Assembly (NCBI GenBank): GCA_023399215.1
Contig: JAEWQJ010000053.1
Location: 1-25,733 of the forward strand
Length of the DNA: 25,733 nucleotides
From: Methanobacteriota archaeon
GTDB lineage: Archaea; Halobacteriota; Methanosarcinia; Methanosarcinales; Methanosarcinaceae
Reading direction: 5' to 3'
The notes under the pieces were generated by a model, which saw only the letters and a list, made by a program, of their open reading frames with translations, had not been told where the DNA came from and made no database searches. A program made the position numbers and the translations under genes. Below are positions 15,748 to 23,115 of the stretch, piece after piece (the stretch's first letter is position 1; each line of letters opens with the position of its first letter).

Positions 15748-16571
15748 CCTTTCGGTTACCTGTCGGAGATGCTGTTGAACTTGCTGTGGACTGGATTGAA
15801 GCAAACTTCGGTCCGCTTCTGGACATTATAAGCAAGCAACTTGATTTCCTGATCTCGAGTTTAAAAAATGCGCTTCTTTTCCTGCCTCCAGAACTTTTTA
15901 TCGCTGGGATTTTCCTGCTAGTATACTTTGTAGGAAAACGCAACATCAAACTTGCGGCCGGGACTGCAATTGGCTTTTTCCTTATTGAAAACATGGGGCT
16001 CTGGACGCTCTCAATGGAGACACTTGCCCTTGTGCTTTCGTCTACCCTGCTTGCACTTATTATCGGGATTCCGCTGGGGATCCTTTCTGCAAAAAACACT
16101 ACGCTTTCCCGTATTTTAAAGCCTGTACTCGACTTTATGCAGACCATGCCGTCTTTTGTGTACCTGATCCCTTCACTCATCTTCTTTGGGCTTGGAAATG
16201 TGCCCAGTATGATTGCAACTATTGTTTTTGCAATGCCACCTGCAATAAGGCTCACAAATCTTGGAATAAGACAGGTTCCAAATGAACTTGTTGAAGTTGC
16301 AGATTCCTTTGGCTCCACGAGCTGGCAGAAACTTTCCAAGGTTGAACTGCCTGTAGCGCTCCCGACCATAATGGCTGGGGTCAACCAGTGCATTATGCTC
16401 TCCCTTTCGATGGTTGTAATCGCAGCCATGATTGGAGCCCGGGGTCTTGGGTACCAGGTCCTTCTGGGTATCCAGCGTATTGACATTGGCATGGGCTTTG
16501 AAGCAGGGCTTGCGATTGTCATAATCGCAGTTTTCCTAGACCGGATTACCCAGCATCTCAGCCCCAGGTAA
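15741..16571 (+). CDS. proW: glycine betaine/proline-type ABC transporter permease
   Basis: This is the 276-residue membrane subunit of the importer. An N-terminal amphipathic part is followed by hydrophobic segments at about 48-64, 70-88, 92-115, 138-168 and 213-262. The cytoplasmic EAA loop that docks on the ATPase is at 181-212 (NELVEVADSFGSTSWQKLSK, then VELP). Conserved family stretches include DFMQTMPSFVYLIPSLIFFG, MPPAIRLTNLGIRQVP and ARGLGYQVLLGIQ. The start is ATG 15741 with GGAGG at 15729-15733, inside the end of the ATPase gene (ATGCTGA overlap), so translation is coupled. This is a separate-subunit layout, not the fused permease/binding protein seen in some bacteria. The binding-protein gene follows after 170 bp that contain a hairpin. 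Confidence 0.94.
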   Translation: MLTFRLPVGDAVELAVDWIEANFGPLLDIISKQLDFLISSLKNALLFLPPELFIAGIFLLVYFVGKRNIKLAAGTAIGFFLIENMGLWTLSMETLALVLSSTLLALIIGIPLGILSAKNTTLSRILKPVLDFMQTMPSFVYLIPSLIFFGLGNVPSMIATIVFAMPPAIRLTNLGIRQVPNELVEVADSFGSTSWQKLSKVELPVALPTIMAGVNQCIMLSLSMVVIAAMIGARGLGYQVLLGIQRIDIGMGFEAGLAIVIIAVFLDRITQHLSPR

Positions 16572-16583
16572 AAAAAGCTCCTT

Positions 16584-16614
16584 TCCTGACCCTTCCTTAA
16601 AAGGAAACTCAGGA
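16584..16614 (+). other. intercistronic hairpin between permease and binding-protein genes
   Basis: An outer stem TCCTGA/TCAGGA (6 bp) surrounds an inner stem TTCCTT/AAGGAA (6 bp, 2-base loop), separated by a small 3/2 internal loop. It begins 12 bp after the permease stop. No long T run follows. The structure could slow decay or partly stop transcription, letting binding protein and membrane subunits be made in different amounts. Confidence 0.55.
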
Positions 16615-16741
16615 TAAGGCTCTTCACTTTAACAGGGTCGTCTTCTTAATTTCCGAAAGAATGTGCACCATTCATTTCAAACCCTGAAAAAATCAAAGAA
16701 ATTAAAAATGCTGAAAGAAATTCAAATAGGTTGTAGATATT

Positions 16742-17680
16742 TTGACCAATGCGAAGTTTAATTCGAAAGTAAAGAAGCTTGGACCTGTTCTGGCAATCTG
16801 CCTGATCATAGGGCTTGTCCTCCTTGCAGCAGGTTGTTCCGAAAAGGGAAACGAAACTGCGGAAGGAACGGACACTCCTACAGCAACAGGAACATCCGAG
16901 TTCAGTGAGCCTGTAAAGATAGGATATGTCTTATGGGATGGTGAGATTGCAAGTACTAATGTGATGCAGCAGGTGCTCGAAAAAGCAGGATATAAAAATG
17001 TGGAAATAACTGCAGTTGATGCAGGTCCACTTTATCAGGGACTTGCTGATGGGCAGTTTGATTTCACTACTTCGGCATGGCTTCCCTATACCCACAAGCA
17101 TTACTGGGAAGTTTACGGTGACCAGCTTGATTCTGTCCAGACAAACCTTGAAGATTGTAAAATCGGGCTTGCTGTCCCCTCTTACGTACCCATCAATTCT
17201 ATTGAAGAACTCAATTCCGAAAAGGACAAATTTGATGGAAAGATAATCGGGATCGAACCCGGAGCAGGCATAATGCAGGCTTCAGAAACCGCAATTTCCG
17301 ATTATGGCATGAAAATGGAGCTTGTCTCAGGCAGTAGTGCAGCAATGACCGCCTCCCTGAAAAAAGCTCTGGATTCCAAAGAATGGATAGTTGTTACCCT
17401 CTGGTCCCCTCACTGGGCTTTCAACAGATGGGATCTTAAGTATCTTGACGATCCTAAAGGCGCATATGGTGATGCCGATCACGTTGAAACCGTGGCAAGG
17501 CTCGGCCTTAAAGAAGAAAAACCCAATCTCTACGGCATCCTGACCCGTTTCAAGTGGACTCACGATGACATCCAGGCCGTCATGATGGATATCGAAAACG
17601 GAACGACGCCTGAAGCAGCCGCAGAAAAATGGGTTGAAAACAACCCGCAAAAAGTTGATGAATGGATTGGAAAAGAGTGA
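16742..17680 (+). CDS. proX: osmoprotectant substrate-binding lipoprotein
   Basis: Extracytoplasmic binding protein of the importer, 312 residues. A signal peptide with hydrophobic core (14-30) ends in the lipobox LLAAGC, with lipid-anchored Cys32, followed by a T/E/G-rich linker (33-56). The mature part matches the OpuAC/ProX type: KIGYVLWDGEIASTNVMQQ, then DFTTSAWLPYTHKHYWE and VTLWSPHWAFNRWDLKYLDD. These place several tryptophans and tyrosines where such proteins form an aromatic cage around the betaine ammonium. The start is TTG 16742: the frame has a stop at 16727, no ATG or GTG precedes the signal peptide, and AGG lies upstream. It is probably part of the same operon but set off by 170 bp. 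A T-rich stretch follows the stop. Confidence 0.92.
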   Translation: MTNAKFNSKVKKLGPVLAICLIIGLVLLAAGCSEKGNETAEGTDTPTATGTSEFSEPVKIGYVLWDGEIASTNVMQQVLEKAGYKNVEITAVDAGPLYQGLADGQFDFTTSAWLPYTHKHYWEVYGDQLDSVQTNLEDCKIGLAVPSYVPINSIEELNSEKDKFDGKIIGIEPGAGIMQASETAISDYGMKMELVSGSSAAMTASLKKALDSKEWIVVTLWSPHWAFNRWDLKYLDDPKGAYGDADHVETVARLGLKEEKPNLYGILTRFKWTHDDIQAVMMDIENGTTPEAAAEKWVENNPQKVDEWIGKE

Positions 17681-17760
17681 GTTTCTTTTCCCGTTATCTT
17701 CTTTTTATGCGTTTTTACTTCCGTTTTTTTCTTTATATTTTCGCTGTTTTTATTACTTTA
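17681..17760 (+). terminator. T-run cluster ending the transporter operon
   Basis: Immediately after the stop the + strand carries repeated T tracts (CTTTTT, GTTTTTA, CCGTTTTTTTC, GTTTTTA) with no strong hairpin. Archaeal RNA polymerase ends at oligo-T tracts, so this is the likely terminator. Confidence 0.6.
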
Positions 17761-17771
17761 GAAAAAGCCGC

Positions 17772-17856
17772 CAGACGAGTTTAATCGTCAGGTGAAGTTA
17801 ATCGTCAGGTAAAGTTAATCGCCGAGTGAGTTTAATCGCCGGGTGAATTTAAAATT
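17772..17856. repeat. 17-bp tandem repeat, about 4.5 units
   Basis: Units start at 17772, 17789, 17806, 17823 and (partial) 17840, with consensus CAGGTGAAGTTAATCGT. They diverge by a few substitutions but keep a strict 17-bp spacing. They lie in the spacer between the transporter operon and the TPR gene. Confidence 0.82.
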
Positions 17857-17989
17857 ATTATATATTATAAAATACCAATTGTTTATCAGGATAATTTTTC
17901 AGATTCAAAGTGGATTACTTTAGAATACCACCTCAGAATGCGAATTATGGCAGTTCAAATTTTGAGGATGGAATTTTGATAATTCTTTC

Positions 17990-17999
17990 TATATATAAA
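17990..17999 (+). promoter_or_regulatory. TATA-like box just before the TPR gene
   Basis: TATATATAAA lies about 25 bp before the ATG at 18019. That is almost too close for a leadered message, although GAGG at 18008-18011 looks like a ribosome binding site. A second element, ATTATATATTATAAAA (about 17857-17872), may be the true promoter. Confidence 0.35.
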
Positions 18000-18018
18000 G
18001 TAGAAAAGAGGCAGAAAA

Positions 18019-18861
18019 ATGGCAAAAATGGCAAATAAATTTAAAGAACTTGACAGGACAGCTGAGGAAAATTGCAAAAAAGGCAGAATTTCCTTTCAGG
18101 TAGGGAGGTTTGAAGACGCACTTGCTGCCTATGGAGAAGCCGCTGAAGCCTGGAAAGAAATGGCAGATCTGCTTTTCGAAAAAGGAAAAGAGACACGAGG
18201 GAAAGAGTTTCTTGAAAAATCCATGGAGGCAAAATCGTGTTACGGGATGGATCTTTTCAAGCTTGAAAGGTATGTAGAAGCCCTGGAAATCGTTGATGCC
18301 GCCCTTGGACTTAAGCCTGAAAACCCTACCGAGTGGTCCAACCGGGGTTTCGTGCTTTCAGCTATGGGTCGGAACGAGGAAGCCCTTGAAGCTTTCGAAA
18401 AAGCGCTTGCATTTGACCCGGAATCCCCAAAAATACTTACCAGCAAGGGCATAGTATATTTCAGGATGGGGCTCCTGAAAAAGGCTCTTGAGACTTTCGA
18501 TCATGCTCTGGCAACCGAACCCAGGAAAGCCTCGGACTGGGCCTGCAAAATACCCAGGTTCAGTTTCTTTTCCCGGAATAAGGCTCCTGTTATGAAGCCT
18601 GACAATGCTGAGACCTGGTACTGGAAAAGCAATGTACTTCTTGAGCTTGGAGAAAAGGAAAAAGCCCTTAATGCACTCAGGATGGCTCTTGAAAGCGATC
18701 CCGACCATCTCAACTCTCTTCTTAGCGGAGGGGATTTGCTTTGCGAATTTGCCGAATACGGTGAGGCTTTCAAGTGCTATATAAGGGCCCTGAAACTCAG
18801 CCCTGGAAATGCAGCCGCTGAGAAGGGAAAAGAGTTTTGTGAAGAGAAAATTAATGAGTGA
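18019..18861 (+). CDS. tetratricopeptide-repeat protein
   Basis: This 280-residue protein is built of helix-turn-helix TPR units for protein-protein binding. The clearest units are YGMDLFKLERYVEALEIVDA, SNRGFVLSAMGRNEEALEAF, SKGIVYFRMGLLKKALETFD, WKSNVLLELGEKEKALNALR and GDLLCEFAEYGEAFKCYIRA, each followed by a (D/K)P(E/D) turn. An insert, KIPRFSFFSRNKAPVMKPDN, splits the fourth and fifth units. There is no signal peptide, membrane segment or enzyme domain, so the protein is probably a cytoplasmic scaffold; its partner is unknown. The start is ATG 18019 with GAGG about 7 nt upstream; a second in-frame ATG is at 18028. It appears to be a single-gene unit bracketed by tandem repeats of 17 and 14 bp. 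Confidence 0.88.
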   Translation: MAKMANKFKELDRTAEENCKKGRISFQVGRFEDALAAYGEAAEAWKEMADLLFEKGKETRGKEFLEKSMEAKSCYGMDLFKLERYVEALEIVDAALGLKPENPTEWSNRGFVLSAMGRNEEALEAFEKALAFDPESPKILTSKGIVYFRMGLLKKALETFDHALATEPRKASDWACKIPRFSFFSRNKAPVMKPDNAETWYWKSNVLLELGEKEKALNALRMALESDPDHLNSLLSGGDLLCEFAEYGEAFKCYIRALKLSPGNAAAEKGKEFCEEKINE

Positions 18862-18872
18862 TTATTATCCGG

Positions 18873-18956
18873 TATTGAATTTGGGATATTGAATTTGGGA
18901 TATTGAATTTGGGATATTGAGTTTGGGATATTGAATTAGGGATATTGAGTTTGGGA
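18873..18956. repeat. 14-bp tandem repeat, six units
   Basis: TATTGAATTTGGGA repeats every 14 bp from 18873, starting 12 bp after the TPR stop, with A/G and T/A changes in later units. The rest of the spacer to 19198 has TATA-like runs (for example TATATAGTTATATAAT near 19020) but no gene. Confidence 0.88.
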
Positions 18957-19198
18957 TCGTTCTTATTCTTGAGGCACACATTTTCCGCCTCCAAAAGGAA
19001 GAATTGATAACCTGAGTCAGTATATAGTTATATAATTTCGTGATGCTGAGTGATAAAACTTATATTTTCTTTGAGTTATAATTATATTTTATCTGAGCAA
19101 TAAAAATTGTATTTTTGATCCCGTGCATCAATCAAAAACGTCGGGATAGATACAATCTGGTTAATACAAAACATTCGATATTCAAGGAGAAAACATTG

Positions 19199-20116
19199 AT
19201 GGACTTCATATCTAACTTGTTTGGTAAAGACAAAACTCAAAATCTTTTTGAAGCTTCTAAGATAGGGCAGATAGGCAATATAGAAAAACTTTTGAAAAGC
19301 GATAAAGTTGATATTAACTCGCAGGATGCATATGGTAAAACTGCTTTAAATTATGCAGTGAACAAAGGGTACAGAGACATTGTAGAATTGCTTATTAAAA
19401 GCGGTGCCGACCCTAATATTCAGGATGAAAACGGGGATACCGCTTTAATTTCTGCGGCAAAGGTCGAACGTGGAGATATTGCTGAGCTGCTCATTAAAAG
19501 CGGTGCCGACCTTAATATTCAGGATGGAAACTGCGAGACTGCTTTGAAGTTTGCGGTAAAAGTAGGATCCAGGAACATTATTAAGCTTCTTCTTGAGAGC
19601 GGTGCCGACCTTAATATTCGGGACAGGAATGGTGAAACGGCTTTAATTTCTGCTGCAAATCGGGGGCAAAAGGATATTGTTGAGTGGCTCATTAAAGGTG
19701 GAGCAGAAATTAATCATCAGGACGAAAATCTTAACACTGCTTTGATTGCTGCAGCAAAGATTGGACATAAAAGAATTGTGGAGTTACTTCTTAAAGCCGG
19801 CGCGGATCTTGATCTTCAGGACAAAAATGGCAATACAACTTTGACTTATGCGGCAGACAGAGGGTACAGAGATATTTTAGAATTGCTTCTTGAGAGTGGT
19901 GCCAGTATCGATGTTCAAGAAGAAAACGGGCTTACCGCTTTGATGCTCTCAACACAGGCCGGGAATAAGGATATTGTTGAGTTGCTTATTAAAAATGGTG
20001 CCGACCTTAATATTCAGGACGAAAATGGCAATACTGCTCTGGATATTGCGACAGAAATGGAGTTTAACGAGATTGTTGAGTTGCTTCTTCAAAGTGATGC
20101 AAGTTTCAGTTCTTGA
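19199..20116 (+). CDS. ankyrin-repeat protein
   Basis: This 305-residue protein is made almost wholly of nine 33-residue ankyrin repeats (from about residue 14), with consensus ENG.TAL..AA..G...IVELL(I/L)KSGADLNIQD. The first and last units are degenerate caps. The first 13 residues (MDFISNLFGKDKT) are the only non-repeat part. The role is presumably protein binding; no catalytic domain, signal or membrane segment is present. The start is ATG 19199 with AAGGAG at 19184-19189; a longer frame from TTG 19115 lacks such a site. High identity between repeats at DNA level (for example AGCGGTGCCGACC recurring at 99-bp steps) suggests recent internal duplication. Lateral exchange is possible, since ankyrin proteins are commoner in eukaryotes and host-associated bacteria, but is not shown here. 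Confidence 0.93.
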   Translation: MDFISNLFGKDKTQNLFEASKIGQIGNIEKLLKSDKVDINSQDAYGKTALNYAVNKGYRDIVELLIKSGADPNIQDENGDTALISAAKVERGDIAELLIKSGADLNIQDGNCETALKFAVKVGSRNIIKLLLESGADLNIRDRNGETALISAANRGQKDIVEWLIKGGAEINHQDENLNTALIAAAKIGHKRIVELLLKAGADLDLQDKNGNTTLTYAADRGYRDILELLLESGASIDVQEENGLTALMLSTQAGNKDIVELLIKNGADLNIQDENGNTALDIATEMEFNEIVELLLQSDASFSS

Positions 20117-20202
20117 TTTGTTTAGAGGGAGTAACTTAATAGCTTTGTTACAGTGAGAAATACAAAAAAATAACTGCAATAAAATAAGGCGCTTATCAAA
20201 AA

Positions 20203-20226
20203 TCATTGTAATTTTTATTACAGTGA
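20203..20226 (+). other. hairpin downstream of the ankyrin gene
   Basis: TCATTGTAAT-TTTT-ATTACAGTGA folds into a 10-bp stem (one G.U pair) with a 4-base loop. It lies 87 bp after the ankyrin stop and 58 bp before the next ATG. The right arm repeats a nearby sequence (TTACAGTGAGAA at about 20149). It may terminate the ankyrin transcript or regulate the next gene. Confidence 0.4.
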
Positions 20227-20283
20227 AGAAAACATGAAAAGCCCTCGTATAATTGATATACCATCGTGACAATCCTTACTGCT

Positions 20284-20769
20284 ATGAATGACAGTGAACC
20301 AGAAAATTCAGCTTTACCTTCTCACTTAACTGACCGCGCAGCCCGCGAAAAGGTCCTTGCCAAAAATCTCACTCCAACTTACGAATCAGCTACTTTTTCA
20401 AATCCGGTCCTTGACCAGTTCAGGGGACTTATGCCTGATTTCAATAAGCGTCTCTCGTCTGATAGAGATCTTGGACTCTCTTCTTCTGATCACCTCCGCC
20501 TGAGTTCGGAAACTCTTCCAAGACTTGTTTCCAGCTCCTTTACCGGAATCAAATCTGCTGGTCTTCTGGAGTCCGTACCCAAAAACCCAAAAATTCCTGC
20601 AGGAAGAGGGCTTGAGGTCTTCCCTGACCTGCCTGGAAGAATGATGACAGAATCAAGAATAAGTTCTCTAACGCTTAGCGCAGACCTTCCTATGGCTCCT
20701 CTTACAAGCAGGCTTTTAACGCTCAGGCAGACAGATAGGCTGAATGAAGTCAAGAAGAGCAGACAATAA
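20284..20769 (+). CDS. uncharacterised small protein
   Basis: This 161-residue frame from ATG 20284 (a GTG at 20266 would add six residues) has codon choices like the core genes (many CTT, GAA, GAC and TCT) and is followed by a hairpin plus T run, both of which favour a real gene. The product is polar, rich in Ser, Leu, Pro and Arg, with no membrane segment, signal peptide or known motif. It contains short SS and LTL/LRL stretches and looks partly disordered. No clear ribosome binding site precedes either start. Function unknown; it could also be a decaying gene. Confidence 0.5.
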   Translation: MNDSEPENSALPSHLTDRAAREKVLAKNLTPTYESATFSNPVLDQFRGLMPDFNKRLSSDRDLGLSSSDHLRLSSETLPRLVSSSFTGIKSAGLLESVPKNPKIPAGRGLEVFPDLPGRMMTESRISSLTLSADLPMAPLTSRLLTLRQTDRLNEVKKSRQ

Positions 20770-20790
20770 AAGAAAGGACTGAAAAGATAA

Positions 20791-20814
20791 GGGAAAATAT
20801 ATTTTCTCTTTTTT
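20791..20814 (+). terminator. palindrome plus T run
   Basis: GGGAAAATATATTTTCTC is nearly self-complementary and runs directly into six T residues (20809-20814). It lies 21 bp after the stop at 20769. This is a plausible terminator for the preceding small gene. Confidence 0.5.
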
Positions 20815-20837
20815 ATTTAACAATCCGTAGTTATTTA

Positions 20838-21114
20838 ATGAAAAATAAGTAGTTGCCTTTGTCTTATTTACTACCCTCAATATCGACCTCATCACAAAAT
20901 CCCCAATTTTTTCAGAAAGCTTCGCACAGACATTGGCGAATAATCCTCTCTCTTTTGCAGCGGAAATATTTGTAATTTTATGTTTGTTATTGTCTGCAAA
21001 CATTTGGGTGTTCGCACTCGTACATGCACACAATATGTCAAAAAAAATGCCACCCTTGCTGTCGGCGTTCCAGTAGGTCTGACTCTTATCTACCAGGTTT
21101 ATTCATTAATCTGA
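20838..21114 (+). pseudogene. small three-pass membrane protein, two frameshifts
   Basis: From ATG 20838 the frame stops after four codons. Adding one A in the TAAG at 20846-20849 opens a frame (VVAFVLFTTLNIDLITKSP, then NNPLSFAAEIFVILCLLLSA and NIWVFALVHAHNMSKK). This runs to the A7 tract at 21041-21047, where one more A restores NATLAVGVPVGLTLIYQVYS and a TGA at 21112-21114. The restored product of about 90 residues would have three hydrophobic segments. Its layout is loosely reminiscent of DUF2834-type small membrane proteins (low certainty). Both lesions are single-base losses at A-rich sites, so they are either real decay or homopolymer errors in the sequence. Confidence 0.5.
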
Positions 21115-21262
21115 GGATTGACTTGATATAAAAAATAATGATAAGATCACTCGCAACTTGATACTGCTCACATTTCTTATAATTTCAGTTGCAGGAGTAC
21201 ACTACTGTAAGGCCAACTGTTCAAGTAACTTGTCAATTCGATCCTCTTTTTTTAGAGATAAG

Positions 21263-21338
21263 TTACCTTAATACAGAGGGGTTACCTGAATACAGAGGGG
21301 TTTACCTTAATACAAATGAGTTACCTGAATACAGATGA
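21263..21338. repeat. 19-20-bp tandem repeat, four units
   Basis: TTACCTGAATACAGAGGGG-like units start at 21263, 21282, 21302 and 21321 (steps of 19, 20 and 19). Units alternate TTACCTTAATACA and TTACCTGAATACA. The array overlaps the 3' end of a small - strand frame. Confidence 0.8.
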
Positions 21339-21480
21339 TTATCCCTAAGAGACTTACTGACATTGCAATAGCAGTTATGAAAATTATCAAAGCGAAACTA
21401 TCCTTCTCAAGCATATCATTGTTCTTATACTCCATATTATTGTATATGTGGTCTCTACTTAAAAACTTTACAATTTTCAT
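21307..21480 (-). CDS. candidate 57-residue single-pass membrane protein
   Basis: A - strand frame from ATG 21480-21478 to TAA 21309-21307 encodes 57 residues. The N-terminal half is charged and asparagine-rich (YNNMEYKNNDMLEKD). One clear membrane segment (ALIIFITAIAMSVSLLGIII) follows, then a short tail. No strong ribosome binding site is visible before this ATG or before the internal ATG at residue 16, and no known family is recognised. Its last 11 codons lie in the 19-20-bp repeat array, as carB and the aminotransferase gene also end in or against arrays. The well-formed charged-then-hydrophobic layout argues for a real gene, but the evidence is thin. Confidence 0.35.
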   Translation of the reverse strand: MKIVKFLSRDHIYNNMEYKNNDMLEKDSFALIIFITAIAMSVSLLGIIICIQVTHLY

Positions 21481-21601
21481 TTAATCGACATACAGAAACA
21501 TCTTGGATTAGTCTTTAATTTATTTAGGAAGACTGCAAAATTTATTTAGAAATTTTTTCATTTTTGCGTATACTCTGAAGCTCTTAATTTTTTTATTTTT
21601 T

Positions 21602-21671
21602 AGACAGCTTAAATGTCTGCTTAACTTAAGTGCCTGCTTAGCTTAAGTGCCTGCTTAGCTTAAACGTCTGC
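21602..21671. repeat. 17-bp tandem repeat overlapping the aminotransferase 3' end
   Basis: GCCTGCTTAGCTTAAGT-like units start at 21615, 21632 and 21649, with partial units on both sides. The unit at 21649-21665 contains the aminotransferase stop codon (21662-21660), and the right partial unit encodes its last residues. Each full unit holds the palindrome CTTAAG or a close relative. Confidence 0.82.
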
Positions 21672-23063
21672 TTTTTTCAGAGCCTTCTGAAACTTCTCGA
21701 TTCCAGAGTCAAGTTCTTCATCCGTAATAACCAGCGGTGGAGAGAAACGAATTACCGAATCTCCACATGGGAGAAGCAGAATTCCTTCTTTAAAGGCTTC
21801 CCTCAGAATCTTATCCCTTCGTATTGGGTCTATTGATTTATCAGGTTTTACAATCTCGACTCCGACCATCAGGCCGAGGCCGCGTACGTCCCCAATGAAT
21901 GGAAAGTTTTCCTGAAGCTCCCTCAGGCGTTGCTTCATCTGGGAACCAAGCTCCTTTACTCGGTGCTCAATATTTTCCTTTTCCAGAAACTCGAGAGATG
22001 CGAGAGATGCAGCTGAAGCCAGAAGATTTCCTCCAAAAGTGTTTGAATGGACGCCCTGTGGCCAGTCCATAAGCTCGCGGCCTGCAAGCATTGCCCCCAG
22101 TGGAAGCCCTCCTCCAAGGGCTTTTGCAAAGCATGAGATTTCAGCCCTGACCCCAAAATTTTCCATTGCAAGAAAAGGGCCTGTCCTGAAACAACCTGCC
22201 TGGACTTCATCCGCTACAAGGAGGACATCGTTATCAGTACAGATTTTCCTGACTTCTTTATGAAACTCAGGAGGAGGAACGATATACCCACCTTCTCCCT
22301 GGACCGGTTCCACAAAAACAGCAGCAGTATCCGTCGGGCTCAATTCCCGCCTGAAAATCAGGTTTTCAAGCTCTTTTGCACACTCGATCCCGCAGGAAGG
22401 ATATTCGAGTTTAAAGGGACAGCGGTAACAGTAGGCATAATGGGAATGAGCTGTGTGAAACACAGGAAAATGTTCCTTTTGCCTGGCTTTTGAACAGGTA
22501 AGAGAGAGGGAGCCCAGAGTCCGGCCGTGAAATGAGTTATAAAAAGAGATAAGGCCCTGCCGTTTTGTTTTCCAGAAGGCAAGTTTGATTGCAGCTTCCA
22601 CAGCCTCAGTCCCGCTATTACAGTAAAATACCTTTGAATAGCCTGAGAACTCTACTAATTTTTTTGCAAGCTTCACCGGAGGCTCGGCAAAGAAGTCTCC
22701 GTATCCGCAGTGAGTCATTTTTTCAAGCTGAGCTGAGATTGCAGCTTTAACCTCAGGATTGGAGTAGCCTGCGTTCATAACAGCAATTCCTGCAACCAGG
22801 TCAATGTATTCTCTTCCATCAACATCCCTGATTACGGAACCCTTTGCACTGTCCACAACCAGAGGATATGGACGAGCTGTACAGGCTGATGTTATTTTAC
22901 AGTCCTGTTCGATTATCTCCCTGGCTTTCGGGCCGACAATATTAGCCATTCCGGCTTCATGTTCAAAAAAATCAAAATACTGTCCCGCTTCCATTGCTTT
23001 ATTTTTTCCCGGCTTTTTCGCCCCCTGCACTTTTTCAAATTCTTCGGTTTTCTCCTGAGCCAA
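21660..23063 (-). CDS. class III PLP aminotransferase, 4-aminobutyrate aminotransferase-like
   Basis: This 467-residue enzyme transfers an omega-amino group to a 2-oxo acid. Fold-type I class III landmarks are NSGTEAVEAAIKLA (149-162), FYNSFHGRT (174-182), VEPVQGEGG (251-259), VADEVQAG with Asp285 (283-290) and the Schiff-base lysine Lys314 in FAKALGGGLPLG. An insert carries four cysteines, C-x2-C-x8-C-x3-C (212-228), as I recall from archaeal and some bacterial GABA-aminotransferase-like proteins. The start is TTG 23063 with GGGGAGGGG about 8 nt upstream. The first 25 residues are charged and extend beyond the family core. It follows the aldehyde dehydrogenase gene by 52 bp in one operon, suggesting amine to semialdehyde to acid. 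The substrate (GABA or another omega-amino acid) is not settled; ornithine-type activity is an alternative. Confidence 0.88.
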   Translation of the reverse strand: MAQEKTEEFEKVQGAKKPGKNKAMEAGQYFDFFEHEAGMANIVGPKAREIIEQDCKITSACTARPYPLVVDSAKGSVIRDVDGREYIDLVAGIAVMNAGYSNPEVKAAISAQLEKMTHCGYGDFFAEPPVKLAKKLVEFSGYSKVFYCNSGTEAVEAAIKLAFWKTKRQGLISFYNSFHGRTLGSLSLTCSKARQKEHFPVFHTAHSHYAYCYRCPFKLEYPSCGIECAKELENLIFRRELSPTDTAAVFVEPVQGEGGYIVPPPEFHKEVRKICTDNDVLLVADEVQAGCFRTGPFLAMENFGVRAEISCFAKALGGGLPLGAMLAGRELMDWPQGVHSNTFGGNLLASAASLASLEFLEKENIEHRVKELGSQMKQRLRELQENFPFIGDVRGLGLMVGVEIVKPDKSIDPIRRDKILREAFKEGILLLPCGDSVIRFSPPLVITDEELDSGIEKFQKALKKADV

Positions 23064-23115
23064 AATGCACCCCTCCCCAGTTTCTCCACGCTCTCGAACT
23101 TTACTCCTATGAATT

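Noticed and set aside
19115..19198. Longer N-terminus for the ankyrin protein from TTG 19115
   Set aside because: The ATG at 19199 has a good AAGGAG site, while the upstream extension has none and is polar without domain features.
20716..21033. 105-codon - strand frame
   Set aside because: It is antisense to a better-supported membrane-protein pseudogene and overlaps the end of the 20284-20769 frame; composition is irregular.
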